A stretch of 12,498 nt of DNA. It comes from CAYGZQ01 sp964354375 [NCBI: uncultured Planctomycetota bacterium] (lineage in GTDB: Bacteria > JAJVIF01 > JAPKYR01). The notes under the pieces are model-generated. The model was not told the origin of the DNA, did not search any database, and worked only from the letters and a program-made list of their open reading frames with translations. The position numbers were made by a program, and so were the translations under genes. The stretch covers positions 25,514 through 38,011 of the forward strand of contig CAYGZQ010000017.1 of NCBI GenBank assembly GCA_964354375.1. Direction: 5' to 3'. Numbering within the stretch: position 1 is the stretch's first letter; the number at the start of each line of letters is the position of its first letter. Shown here piece after piece: positions 1 to 6,533 of this stretch.

Positions 1-17
1 GCCTGTGCCCGTTGATT

Positions 18-55
18 GATACCCCTCCCTCAATCCCTCCCCAAGGGGAGGGAGG
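18..55. repeat. GC-rich palindromic intergenic repeat
   Basis: The core at 34-53 reads TCCCTCCCCAAGGGGAGGGA, two 9-bp complementary arms around AA. It is preceded by another CCCTCCC run. It resembles the other C-tract/TT/G-tract elements in this window (108-140, 2761-2793, 2851-2885) and is probably a diverged member of the same dispersed family. No coding function is visible. It lies downstream of the WG-repeat gene, so it could also act as a weak transcription end, but there is no U-tract. Confidence 0.5.
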
Positions 56-107
56 CCACAACTCCGAACCCGCCTGAATCGCGCTCGGCGACAAGTTGAC
101 ATATAAA

Positions 108-140
108 CCGTCCCCCCCTTGGGGGGGACTACAGGGGGGC
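108..140 (+). repeat. G/C-tract dispersed repeat, copy B
   Basis: Seven C, TT, seven G, then ACTACA and six G: a hairpin-forming C7-TT-G7 core followed by a second G-run. The exact reverse complement of all 33 nt occurs at 2761-2793. The two copies therefore face each other across the WG-repeat and aldo/keto reductase genes. Flanking bases on the C-run side (AAGTTGA and the bases after it) are also partly shared, so the true repeat unit is longer than 33 nt. Confidence 0.75.
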
Positions 141-205
141 TCATGATGTCCGCATGCTCGAAGACTCGCATGTAGACGCCACCCGCTGCAATCCAAACCA
201 GAACT

Positions 206-1273
206 CTAGCCCGCTGCCTTGGGCCAGTCTGATGGCCCCCAGACAAACGATCCGGTCTTGTCGATATAGCCGCACTTCTCCCCAATCCTCACACGCGCGA
301 GACCCTCGGTGAAGTCCCAGGCGAAATCGAACTGCGGGTTGACGACATAATCCCCACTCTTGTCGATATAACCCCACTTTCCTGTCTGCCAGTCCCCAAT
401 TCTGACACCCGCAAGACCCTCGGTGAAGGCCTGGGCCATATCAAACTGCGGATTGATGACATGCTTGCCCGTCCTGTCGATATAGCCCCACCTGCCCCCG
501 ATCATGACACGCGCGAGACCCTCGGAGAAGGGCTGGGCATAACCAGACTGCGGGTTGATGACAATCTTCCCCGTCTTGTCGATATAGCTCCACTCGCCTC
601 CAATCGCGACAGGCGCGAGACCCTCGGAGAAGTCGAAGGCAACATCAAACTGCGGGGTGATGACACACTTCCCCGTCTTGTCGATATAGCCCGACTTGCC
701 TGCCCCCAACAGGCCTTCTTCCCGAATCGTGACAGGCGCGAGACCCTCCGAGAAGTCAGACGCTCCATCAAACTGGGGGTCGATGACCAACTTCCCCGTC
801 TTGTCGATATAGCCATACTCTCCTGTCTCCGAGTCCCCAATCTCGACAAGCGCGAGACCCTCGGACAAGCCCGAGGCATAATCAAACTGCGGGTTGATGA
901 CAATCTTTCCCGTCTTGTCGATATAACCCCACTTTCCTGTCTGCACGTCCCCAATCCTGACAGGTGCCAGACCCTCGGAGAAGTCCAGGGATATATAAGA
1001 CTGCGGATTGATGACAGTCTTTCCAGTCTCGTCAATATAGCCCAACCTGCCACCGATCGTCACACACGCGAGACCGTCGGAGAAGTCCCGGGCATAATCA
1101 AACTGCGGGGTGATGACTACTTTGCCGGTCGAATCGATATAGCCGAATTTTCCCCCCTCGTAAATGACAAACAGCGGCCGTTCAGACGCCCTCCTCAGGG
1201 CGGAACATGCGCAGAACAGAATCCCCGCAACGACTGCGACGATGATCCCTGTCAGCACTGCTGTTACTCTCAT
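206..1273 (-). CDS. WG-repeat lipoprotein-like secreted protein
   Basis: A 355-residue protein built almost entirely of WG repeats (WG_beta_rep type). Eight full units of about 33-40 residues follow the pattern G-[KR]-x-GYID-x-TGK-x-VI-x-PQFD...FSEGLA-x-V-x-I, and a ninth partial unit ends the protein. The repeats run from about residue 40 to 345. Residues 1-23 form a hydrophobic signal segment ending FCAC; Cys23 could be a lipidated cysteine, although the lipobox is not canonical. WG repeats are predicted beta structures found in secreted or surface proteins, and their ligand is generally unknown. The start is firm: ATG at 1273 follows TAAGGAGG at good spacing. The gene lies downstream of the aldo/keto reductase on the same strand, with 212 bp between that holds a hairpin repeat. 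The internal repetition keeps long stretches of other frames open; those are shadows. Function unknown beyond surface or periplasmic location. Confidence 0.9.
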   Translation of the reverse strand: MRVTAVLTGIIVAVVAGILFCACSALRRASERPLFVIYEGGKFGYIDSTGKVVITPQFDYARDFSDGLACVTIGGRLGYIDETGKTVINPQSYISLDFSEGLAPVRIGDVQTGKWGYIDKTGKIVINPQFDYASGLSEGLALVEIGDSETGEYGYIDKTGKLVIDPQFDGASDFSEGLAPVTIREEGLLGAGKSGYIDKTGKCVITPQFDVAFDFSEGLAPVAIGGEWSYIDKTGKIVINPQSGYAQPFSEGLARVMIGGRWGYIDRTGKHVINPQFDMAQAFTEGLAGVRIGDWQTGKWGYIDKSGDYVVNPQFDFAWDFTEGLARVRIGEKCGYIDKTGSFVWGPSDWPKAAG

Positions 1274-1318
1274 AGCCTTCGACCTCCTTATCTCGGACTC
1301 CTCACTTAATCGACCTCA

Positions 1319-1415
1319 GTGGGTGCCCGTCACAAGCGGAGCTTGTGGCGGTTCCAGGACCTGAGTCGAAACACCCACAAGCGCACTCGAGGACTCGCTC
1401 AGCTTGTGGGTGCCA
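1319..1415. repeat. Nested inverted-repeat element between AKR and WG genes
   Basis: GTGGGTGCC occurs at both edges (1319-1327 and 1407-1415). Inside are two hairpins: CACAAGC/GCTTGTG at 1331-1337 and 1341-1347 with a 3-nt loop, and a perfect 11-bp stem CACCCACAAGC/GCTTGTGGGTG at 1372-1382 and 1402-1412. The same CACAAGC word is thus used four times. This looks like a compact dispersed hairpin repeat inserted between two genes, but there is no second copy in the window to confirm it. It could also affect mRNA stability or termination between the genes. Confidence 0.5.
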
Positions 1416-1474
1416 CCCGCCGTGTTGTTCTCATTGCCCTGATCCTCCTTCTTCCGATTTCTCAGTAAACAGAG

Positions 1475-1490
1475 ACTGAAAATTTTCAGT
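1475..1490. promoter_or_regulatory. 16-bp perfect palindrome overlapping the AKR stop codon
   Basis: ACTGAAAATTTTCAGT is perfectly self-complementary, and the TGA stop of the aldo/keto reductase (1486-1488) lies inside it. It has no loop and no following U-tract, so it is not a standard terminator. It could be a protein-binding site or chance. Low weight. Confidence 0.25.
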
Positions 1491-2655
1491 GCTTCCACCA
1501 CAGTACGTCGGTGTCGATCAGTTCCTCAATCGCGTTCGCTAGTTCTTCTTTCTCGTCCTCCGTCATCACGACGAATGTCTTCGCCCATACCGTATTCTGC
1601 AGGACCTCGGTCGGGGAAGCCATCCCGATTATCGCCGTCGAGACCGGCAGCGAGAGAACATAGTGCAGACATTTCTCGAGGTCCGCGCCGGTGCCGATGA
1701 GTTTGCCCTCTGCGAACACCTTCATGGCGACGCGACTGATGCCTTTCACGACGCAGGCGGGAAGGGCCTCCTCCTCGAACGGGTGGTAGATGCGATCGGT
1801 TATGCCCAGCGGCATGAGCACGCTGTCGAAGGGGTAGTCCGCGATGGCCTGCATGATCACCGACGGGTCCTTGTGACCGGTGATCCCGATGTGCTTCACG
1901 CGGCCCGACGCCTTGGCTGCTTCGATGGACTTGAGCGAGCCGCTGCGCGAAGTCACCGTGCGCCACGTGTCCAGATCGTTCACCGAATGCACCTGCAGAA
2001 GATCGATATGGGTCCTCAGTCGGGAGAGACTGGCCTCGATCTCCGCCGCCGCAAGACCGTAGCCGCGACTCAGGGTTTTGGTGGCGACGAAGACCTCGCT
2101 TCGACGCCCCTCGGACTCAAGCTTCTCGAGCCACAATCCCAGGCGACGCTCCGATTCCCCGTTCCCGTACTGGCTCGCAGTATCGTAGTAGTTGATACCG
2201 CATTCGTGCGCGGTCTGGAGGGTCGACAGAGCTTCCGCCTCGGTACCGCGAGGAATTCCGGTTCCGCCCATCCCAAGTATGCTCGCCTTGAAGCCCATCG
2301 AGCCGAGGTCGCGCTTTGGCAGGCCTGCAGATTCTTCCACGACGGCTTTCTCCTGAAGAAGCAAGCCGACCAGGCCCGCGGCCGCAGCCATTCCACCCCC
2401 GACCTTCGCTATCCTTGAGATCTCATTCTGCGCTCGGCCTTTCTTCGGAGTAAGCCTGTCGACGGTCGCCGAAGTGCTCGCTCTCGCCCTGAGGTACGCG
2501 TAACCCAGGACACCAAGCAGGGGTCCGAGGGAATCTCTGAGCCCTTCGATGGTGGCCGAGCGCGCGAGTCTTTGCAGGCCGTCGGCCGACGCAACGCTTC
2601 GCAGGTTCACGTGCTCGACCGCCCAGCGCAGCAGATCTAACAATTTGTCGGACAT
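1486..2655 (-). CDS. Aldo/keto reductase with N-terminal membrane-anchor-like extension
   Basis: A 389-residue protein. Residues from about 115 to the end are an aldo/keto reductase TIM barrel, which normally uses NAD(P)H to reduce carbonyl substrates. The catalytic tetrad is visible: Asp158 (in NYYDTA), Tyr163 (QYGNGESE), Lys193 (ATKT) and His223 (LLQVHS). The barrel opens with RDLGSMGFKASILGMGG, the usual first strand of this subgroup. No C-terminal 4Fe-4S cluster is present. The first roughly 110 residues are extra. They are mostly helical-looking and include a Gly/Ala/Leu hydrophobic stretch at about 86-100 (GGGMAAAAGLVGLLL), a possible membrane segment. Many relatives carry a Tat signal before the barrel; here I see no twin arginine. 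Start: ATG at 2655 behind GGGAGGG. Substrate unknown. Family assignment sure; localisation is inference. Confidence 0.9.
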   Translation of the reverse strand: MSDKLLDLLRWAVEHVNLRSVASADGLQRLARSATIEGLRDSLGPLLGVLGYAYLRARASTSATVDRLTPKKGRAQNEISRIAKVGGGMAAAAGLVGLLLQEKAVVEESAGLPKRDLGSMGFKASILGMGGTGIPRGTEAEALSTLQTAHECGINYYDTASQYGNGESERRLGLWLEKLESEGRRSEVFVATKTLSRGYGLAAAEIEASLSRLRTHIDLLQVHSVNDLDTWRTVTSRSGSLKSIEAAKASGRVKHIGITGHKDPSVIMQAIADYPFDSVLMPLGITDRIYHPFEEEALPACVVKGISRVAMKVFAEGKLIGTGADLEKCLHYVLSLPVSTAIIGMASPTEVLQNTVWAKTFVVMTEDEKEELANAIEELIDTDVLWWKH

Positions 2656-2706
2656 ACATGAACCCTCCCTCGAGACTATGATCCTATACGCGTACCACTA
2701 CCCCAA

Positions 2707-2743
2707 ATTGTAGACCCATACTGTGTAAACCGGCAACCGGTTT
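2707..2743 (-). promoter_or_regulatory. Candidate promoter with overlapping operator for the aldo/keto reductase
   Basis: On the minus strand TTGCCG (2731-2736) and TACAAT (2707-2712) are separated by 18 nt, a plausible sigma70 promoter about 50 bp upstream of the ATG at 2655. A perfect 7-bp inverted repeat, AAACCGG-CAA-CCGGTTT (2727-2743), covers the -35 element and is a candidate repressor site. Motif-based only. Confidence 0.4.
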
Positions 2744-2760
2744 GGGCGTCCCCAACTATG

Positions 2761-2793
2761 GCCCCCCTGTAGTCCCCCCCAAGGGGGGGACGG
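2761..2793 (-). repeat. G/C-tract dispersed repeat, copy C (mirror of copy B)
   Basis: This is the exact reverse complement of 108-140: six C, TGTAGT, seven C, AA, seven G, ACGG. The two together bracket 2.6 kb containing the AKR and WG genes. No transposase or target-site duplication is visible, so a mobile origin is only a possibility. Confidence 0.75.
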
Positions 2794-2850
2794 GTAATAC
2801 ATCAACTTCCTGCCAAACCCGCAATTGATGCTGGTCTCGACATACCCCAT

Positions 2851-2933
2851 CCCCCCCCCCCTTGGGGGGGATTATAGGGGGGCCTTCAAGCGGGGGGATC
2901 ATAGGGGGCCTTGGGGGAAGGATCACAGGCGGA
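2851..2933 (+). repeat. Cluster of degenerate G-tract repeats; possible G-quadruplex
   Basis: This starts with C11-TT-G7-ATTATA-G6, a diverged copy of the 108-140 element. It continues with G6-ATCATA-G5 (about 2892-2908) and then TTGGGGGAAGGATCACAGG. Four consecutive G-runs of five to seven, with loops of 6, 9 and 6 nt, on the plus strand could fold as a G-quadruplex. The 371-bp gap between flhB and the AKR gene (2656-3026) otherwise holds only the AKR promoter region and copy C; I see no gene in it. Confidence 0.55.
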
Positions 2934-3026
2934 ACATCAATCCGAAGATGACTTTCCTTCGCACCAACACCTCCTGCGAAGGGCACCAAGTTCGGAATGC
3001 TTGTCGAAGAGATCGAAACCGATGGA

Positions 3027-4109
3027 TCATCCCGCGGCGGCGAAGCGGTCTCGCACCTTTCGATATTTTTTCTTGGTTCGGTACACGAACGCGAGAATCT
3101 CCGCCACCGCGACATAGAACTCGTACGGGATCACCCGCCCCACTTCCACCATCTGATACAGGGCTCTCGCGAGTGGCGGGTCCGGGTGGATGTGAACCCC
3201 GAATTCCTTCGCGAGCGAGATAATCCTTTCCGCGATGGAGCCCTTTCCCTTGGCCACCACCTGCGGAGCGGGCATGTCGGGCTCGTATTTCAGCGCGACC
3301 GCGACCCTTGTCGGGTTCGTGACCACCACATCGGCCCGAGGCACCTCCCTCAGCATTGCGGAGAGAGCGATCTGGCGCTGGCGCTGCCTCATTCTGGCCT
3401 TCACCAGCGGATCTCCCTCCATCTGCTTGTATTCCTCCTTCGCCTCGGTTTTCGTCAGCATCATGTCCTTCTCGAATTGAAAGACCTGGTAGATGTAGTC
3501 CAGTATGGCAAGGAGAATAAGGGCGGCGATGATCCAGAGACCCAGCCTGAACGCATGGTTGCCGAAGAACGGCATGTACGCCATCGGGTCGAGCGTCAGA
3601 GCCTGGATTATCGAAACCATATTCGCCCTGACGTATCCCCATGCGACCGCAGTCACAAGCACTATCTTGAGAATGGCCTTGAGGAGCTCGACGAATCCGC
3701 GGGTCGAGAACATCCGCTTGAAGCCCTGCACGGGATTGATGTTGCTGAGTTTCGGACGGATCGGTTCGAGACTCATCACGCCCCGCGTCTGCAGAATGCT
3801 TATCAGCACCGCAGCGGCAGCCGTCGCCAGCAGGACCGGCCACATGTAGGACATCATAAGCATGATCGCCCAGCCGGTCATTGTCTGGACTGAGCCCATG
3901 TTAATCGCGGGCACGTTCAGGTTCCCTAAGATCTCCTCAAACATGCCTGCAGAGAGCCTTCCCCACCAGCCGATCATCAGGTAGAGGGTGACGAAGCCGA
4001 CGAGGAGCACGAGCGAACCTGTAAGCTCGCGGCTCTTGGCGACCTGTCCGCGCTCGCGGGCGCGCTGACGGGTTCGAGGCGTAGGTTGTTCGGTCTTTTC
4101 CTCGTCCAT
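3027..4109 (-). CDS. flhB: Flagellar type III export protein FlhB
   Basis: A 360-residue membrane component of the flagellar export gate, which switches substrate specificity from rod/hook to filament proteins. The N-terminus shows the family signature EKTEQPTPRTRQRARERGQVAKS. Four hydrophobic segments follow at about 32-50, 82-107, 142-162 and 186-208, then a cytoplasmic domain with VVAKGKG and VHIHPDPPLARALY, both typical of FlhB/YscU. The ending EILAFVYRTK is flagellar-like rather than injectisome-like. The self-cleavage site reads Asn265-Pro266-Thr267-Arg268 where NPTH is usual; Asn and Pro, which flank the cut, are kept. Start ATG at 4109 has only a weak GAGGG upstream, but the N-terminus matches the family. 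No other flagellar gene is in the window, and a terminator lies just upstream, so it is probably expressed separately. Confidence 0.93.
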   Translation of the reverse strand: MDEEKTEQPTPRTRQRARERGQVAKSRELTGSLVLLVGFVTLYLMIGWWGRLSAGMFEEILGNLNVPAINMGSVQTMTGWAIMLMMSYMWPVLLATAAAAVLISILQTRGVMSLEPIRPKLSNINPVQGFKRMFSTRGFVELLKAILKIVLVTAVAWGYVRANMVSIIQALTLDPMAYMPFFGNHAFRLGLWIIAALILLAILDYIYQVFQFEKDMMLTKTEAKEEYKQMEGDPLVKARMRQRQRQIALSAMLREVPRADVVVTNPTRVAVALKYEPDMPAPQVVAKGKGSIAERIISLAKEFGVHIHPDPPLARALYQMVEVGRVIPYEFYVAVAEILAFVYRTKKKYRKVRDRFAAAG

Positions 4110-4131
4110 CGACGCCGGCCCTCAGGCAACG

Positions 4132-4158
4132 CAAAAATCGCCGCTGGATGGAGCGGCG
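4132..4158 (-). terminator. Rho-independent terminator after the STAS gene
   Basis: On the minus strand the hairpin CGCCGCT-CCATCC-AGCGGCG (4139-4158) is followed by ATTTTTG (4132-4138), about 35 bp past the STAS stop codon. A strong 7-bp GC stem plus a T-run is the standard intrinsic terminator layout. It separates the STAS gene from flhB, so flhB needs readthrough or its own promoter. Confidence 0.75.
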
Positions 4159-4193
4159 TTATTAGTATCCGATTCAACTTGATTGGGTTGCCT

Positions 4194-4604
4194 TTAACCC
4201 TGCACCCAATCGTCCTTGACGACGCTTTCGTCCTGCGTGATGGTCATGAACTTGTCGAAACGACAGGTCTTGAGAATATCGAGAAGCCTTCCTTCGACCG
4301 CCAGCAGGACGAATTTCAGCCCGGATTTTCCCTGTGCGTATTTGAAAATCCTGACCAGGCTCTGCAAAGCGGCTGTATCGAGATACTGCACGCGCCGGAG
4401 GTCAAGGACCACTTCGGTCGCGCCGGATTCAAAAGCCTGGATTACCTCCCGGAAGAGATCCTCGGCCTTCCCCTGGACCAACTCATCTTCCAGTTCCAGC
4501 TTGTATCTGCTCCCGGCACGGGCCCTTTTGAATACCGTCGATTGGCGCTGCGGATCCTGGGAGTCGCGTGCCTGGATTGGCTTCTTCTGTGAGGGTTTCT
4601 CCAC
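4194..4604 (-). CDS. STAS-domain protein (anti-sigma factor antagonist-like)
   Basis: A 136-residue protein: about 32 basic, Gln/Ser/Lys-rich residues, then a STAS domain (about 34-133) of the SpoIIAA/RsbV kind. In this family the domain binds an anti-sigma kinase and is controlled by phosphorylation of a Ser or Thr at the start of a helix. The equivalent site here is in LDTAALQSL, so Thr77 takes the place of the usual Ser and the following Ser is Ala. The preceding strand EVVLDLRRVQYLD is typical. The start is GTG at 4604, preceded by GGAGAGGGAGA at good spacing; no better ATG lies nearby. No partner kinase or phosphatase gene is in the window. It could regulate a sigma factor, or instead act as a structural STAS module in a signalling complex. 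Family assignment good, role inferred. Confidence 0.85.
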   Translation of the reverse strand: MEKPSQKKPIQARDSQDPQRQSTVFKRARAGSRYKLELEDELVQGKAEDLFREVIQAFESGATEVVLDLRRVQYLDTAALQSLVRIFKYAQGKSGLKFVLLAVEGRLLDILKTCRFDKFMTITQDESVVKDDWVQG

Positions 4605-4819
4605 TCTCCCTCTCCTTTCCGGTCTCCAGCAAAGCTCGCTGCCGCTGCCCCTCGACAGTCTCCCCTCAATCTAGAGGTTCATCTATTCGTACTATTATCG
4701 ATCCATTGAGGCCTGCCGTTGCCTCCAATCAGTAATATACGCCCTCAAGAACGAAATTACCAGAAGAAATTCCGGAACCCGTCGCGGGCCGAGTCTCGCA
4801 CGGCACTCATCCCTCGCGC

Positions 4820-6448
4820 CTACTCGGGACTGACTACTCTGAGCGGCACCGTGATCTGAGTCGCAAGCTCGTTGCACATGTCCTGCACTACGCAGATAAG
4901 ATCGGCGTCCATCAACGGTGTGTAGCCGGGAACGATAAACACCAGGTCGCTGTACTCCTCGACGGGGTAGCTGTCGTAGTTCAGGACAAGAAAATGCCAC
5001 GGGTTCTGCCAGCAATATCGCAACGGCGGCGCGTGGCTGATCCCTCGCGCCTCGCAGAAGCTCGTGTCCGACTTCGCCTGCGCCGCAATCCGGACCGTGA
5101 CGGTGTCGCCAGGCTGCACTTCGTACCGCCCGCTCTCCGGCTCGGGCTCGATTGGAGTGGTGCCCCTCTGCACGAATGCAATTGAGACCTCTGGCGGGAC
5201 TATCACGACAAACGACGCTGTTTCGGAGTCGCTGAGGCCGTTGCATCGATCGGTCGCCTCACATCGGAACGCGTACTCGGTCCCGTTCGACGCCGCAGGC
5301 ACAACGAATTCGATCACGCTCCGGTCGTTTTCACTGGGCAACGGATCGAACTGAGGCCCCAGCTTCGGGCTCGAACCCTTCGTCTCCTCCCAAGTCCATT
5401 GCAGGTACGGATGGATTCCCTTCGCATCGCAAAGCTCGTCGTCCATCAGGAGCCCGACCGCGGTGAGGACGATTTCGTTTCCCGGCAGCACCTCATAGTT
5501 ATCGAAGTACGGGTCGTAGGACAAATCCACTGCGTCCACGGTACCCGTCAGGCTCAGGATTTTCGGCGATCCGACAACCCGGAACTTGAAGGTGGAAACC
5601 ACCGAGCTGCCGGTGCACTCGTCCCCTATTCTGCATTCAACCTGAAATGCGTCCCCGATCGAGATGGTCAGGGGGATGTCGAAATCCGCTGTCGTCGCAT
5701 GGTTGGGATTCTGGCCGTGAGTCAGGTCGATCACGATGAATGAGCTGGACCACTCATAGTCAAGCTCATCCCCCTCCGGTACGCCGCGGTTTGTGCAGAT
5801 CTGCTCCGACGTGCGGCTCTGCGCGGTTACTGTAATGCGGCACTCGTCGCCCCGTTCCACTTCGTAGTAGCCGTTCTGATCGAGCTGCTCGGTCACGGGG
5901 GACGCCGATTTTATGGAGCTCTCCACCTTCGTGCCGGAGACAACCGGGGCGCCCTCGTTGGCGAAGGCCCGGAGCGTCAGCTTGCCGCTGTTCTGTCTGT
6001 CCAGGCATTCGTCGTAAACGGCGACCTGCAGCGTGTAGACCACTCCCTCGCCGGGATCGTAGGCATCGAGATCGGGAACGCGCCAGCTTGCCTGGTTTGA
6101 GGGGGGCTCGGCCTGGCTTATCAGGCCCGGCGCCGGAACATCGCCCGGTGGGTTAGCCTTGAAAGTGCAGAGCAGATTCCCCTCGACCACCTCGTCCTCG
6201 CTCAGCCCGCAGCTCACCGGGAACGCCATGCTCGTCGCCTGGACGGCAAGGTCGATGTCCTCGCCGCTGTAAACAATGCCGCCCTCGATCGCCTTTCCGC
6301 TCCGTTCAGCGGTGAAGCTCTCGATCGTCGGACGCAGGGGATCGAAGACATCGGGCGGTACCAGCGCATCTTCCTTGCTGCAGGTGAGGCAGAAGAACGC
6401 GAGGATGAACGCGAAAATAAGAAGATGTATAAGCTCTCTGGAGGCCAT
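4820..6448 (-). CDS. Secreted lipoprotein-like protein with four tandem Cys-patterned Ig/PKD-like domains
   Basis: A 542-residue protein of unknown function. Residues 1-23 are a strongly hydrophobic signal ending FFCLTC followed by SKED, so Cys23 is a likely lipidation site although the lipobox is imperfect. The rest is four repeats of about 120-130 residues (about 35-165, 166-293, 294-417, 418-540). Each ends a beta-rich stretch with a near-identical signature: a late Cys, five residues, and a second Cys in [DM]-x-C. These pairs are Cys272/278, Cys396/402 and Cys519/525; the first repeat keeps only Cys148. Repeats 2-4 share an earlier Cys in C-x-x-[RK]-G-[VI] (Cys218, Cys340, Cys465) and a (N)YEV-x-PGDxxx-like opening. 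The layout suggests disulfide-stapled Ig/PKD folds outside the cytoplasm. ATG at 6448 has no clear Shine-Dalgarno sequence but is the only start that preserves the signal peptide. It lies 85 bp after manC and may be co-transcribed with it. Confidence 0.85.
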   Translation of the reverse strand: MASRELIHLLIFAFILAFFCLTCSKEDALVPPDVFDPLRPTIESFTAERSGKAIEGGIVYSGEDIDLAVQATSMAFPVSCGLSEDEVVEGNLLCTFKANPPGDVPAPGLISQAEPPSNQASWRVPDLDAYDPGEGVVYTLQVAVYDECLDRQNSGKLTLRAFANEGAPVVSGTKVESSIKSASPVTEQLDQNGYYEVERGDECRITVTAQSRTSEQICTNRGVPEGDELDYEWSSSFIVIDLTHGQNPNHATTADFDIPLTISIGDAFQVECRIGDECTGSSVVSTFKFRVVGSPKILSLTGTVDAVDLSYDPYFDNYEVLPGNEIVLTAVGLLMDDELCDAKGIHPYLQWTWEETKGSSPKLGPQFDPLPSENDRSVIEFVVPAASNGTEYAFRCEATDRCNGLSDSETASFVVIVPPEVSIAFVQRGTTPIEPEPESGRYEVQPGDTVTVRIAAQAKSDTSFCEARGISHAPPLRYCWQNPWHFLVLNYDSYPVEEYSDLVFIVPGYTPLMDADLICVVQDMCNELATQITVPLRVVSPE

Positions 6449-6454
6449 ACCGGT

Positions 6455-6476
6455 ATGCGCGATGAGCGTCGCGCAT
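6455..6476 (-). promoter_or_regulatory. Hairpin directly upstream of the lipoprotein start codon
   Basis: ATGCGCGA (6455-6462) pairs perfectly with TCGCGCAT (6469-6476) around a 6-nt loop. In the minus-strand transcript this 8-bp GC-rich stem ends six bases before the ATG at 6448 and occupies the place where a ribosome binding site would be. There is no T-run on the minus strand, so it is not a terminator for manC. It may limit or regulate translation; function inferred from position only. Confidence 0.4.
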
Positions 6477-6533
6477 CAAGTCTTATTTTCGACAGGTTCT
6501 CAGGCCGATTGATAGAACGAGGAAGTTTCCGAC

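Noticed and set aside
461-1309. Long plus-strand ORF (282 codons) opposite the WG-repeat gene
   Set aside because: It is repetitive only because the WG repeats keep this antisense frame open. It has no ribosome site or recognisable domain, while the minus-strand frame has a signal peptide, a strong ribosome site and a known repeat.
1316-1501. 61-codon minus-strand ORF across the hairpin repeat
   Set aside because: It begins inside the end of the AKR gene and reads through the repeat element; there is no ribosome site and no protein-like composition.
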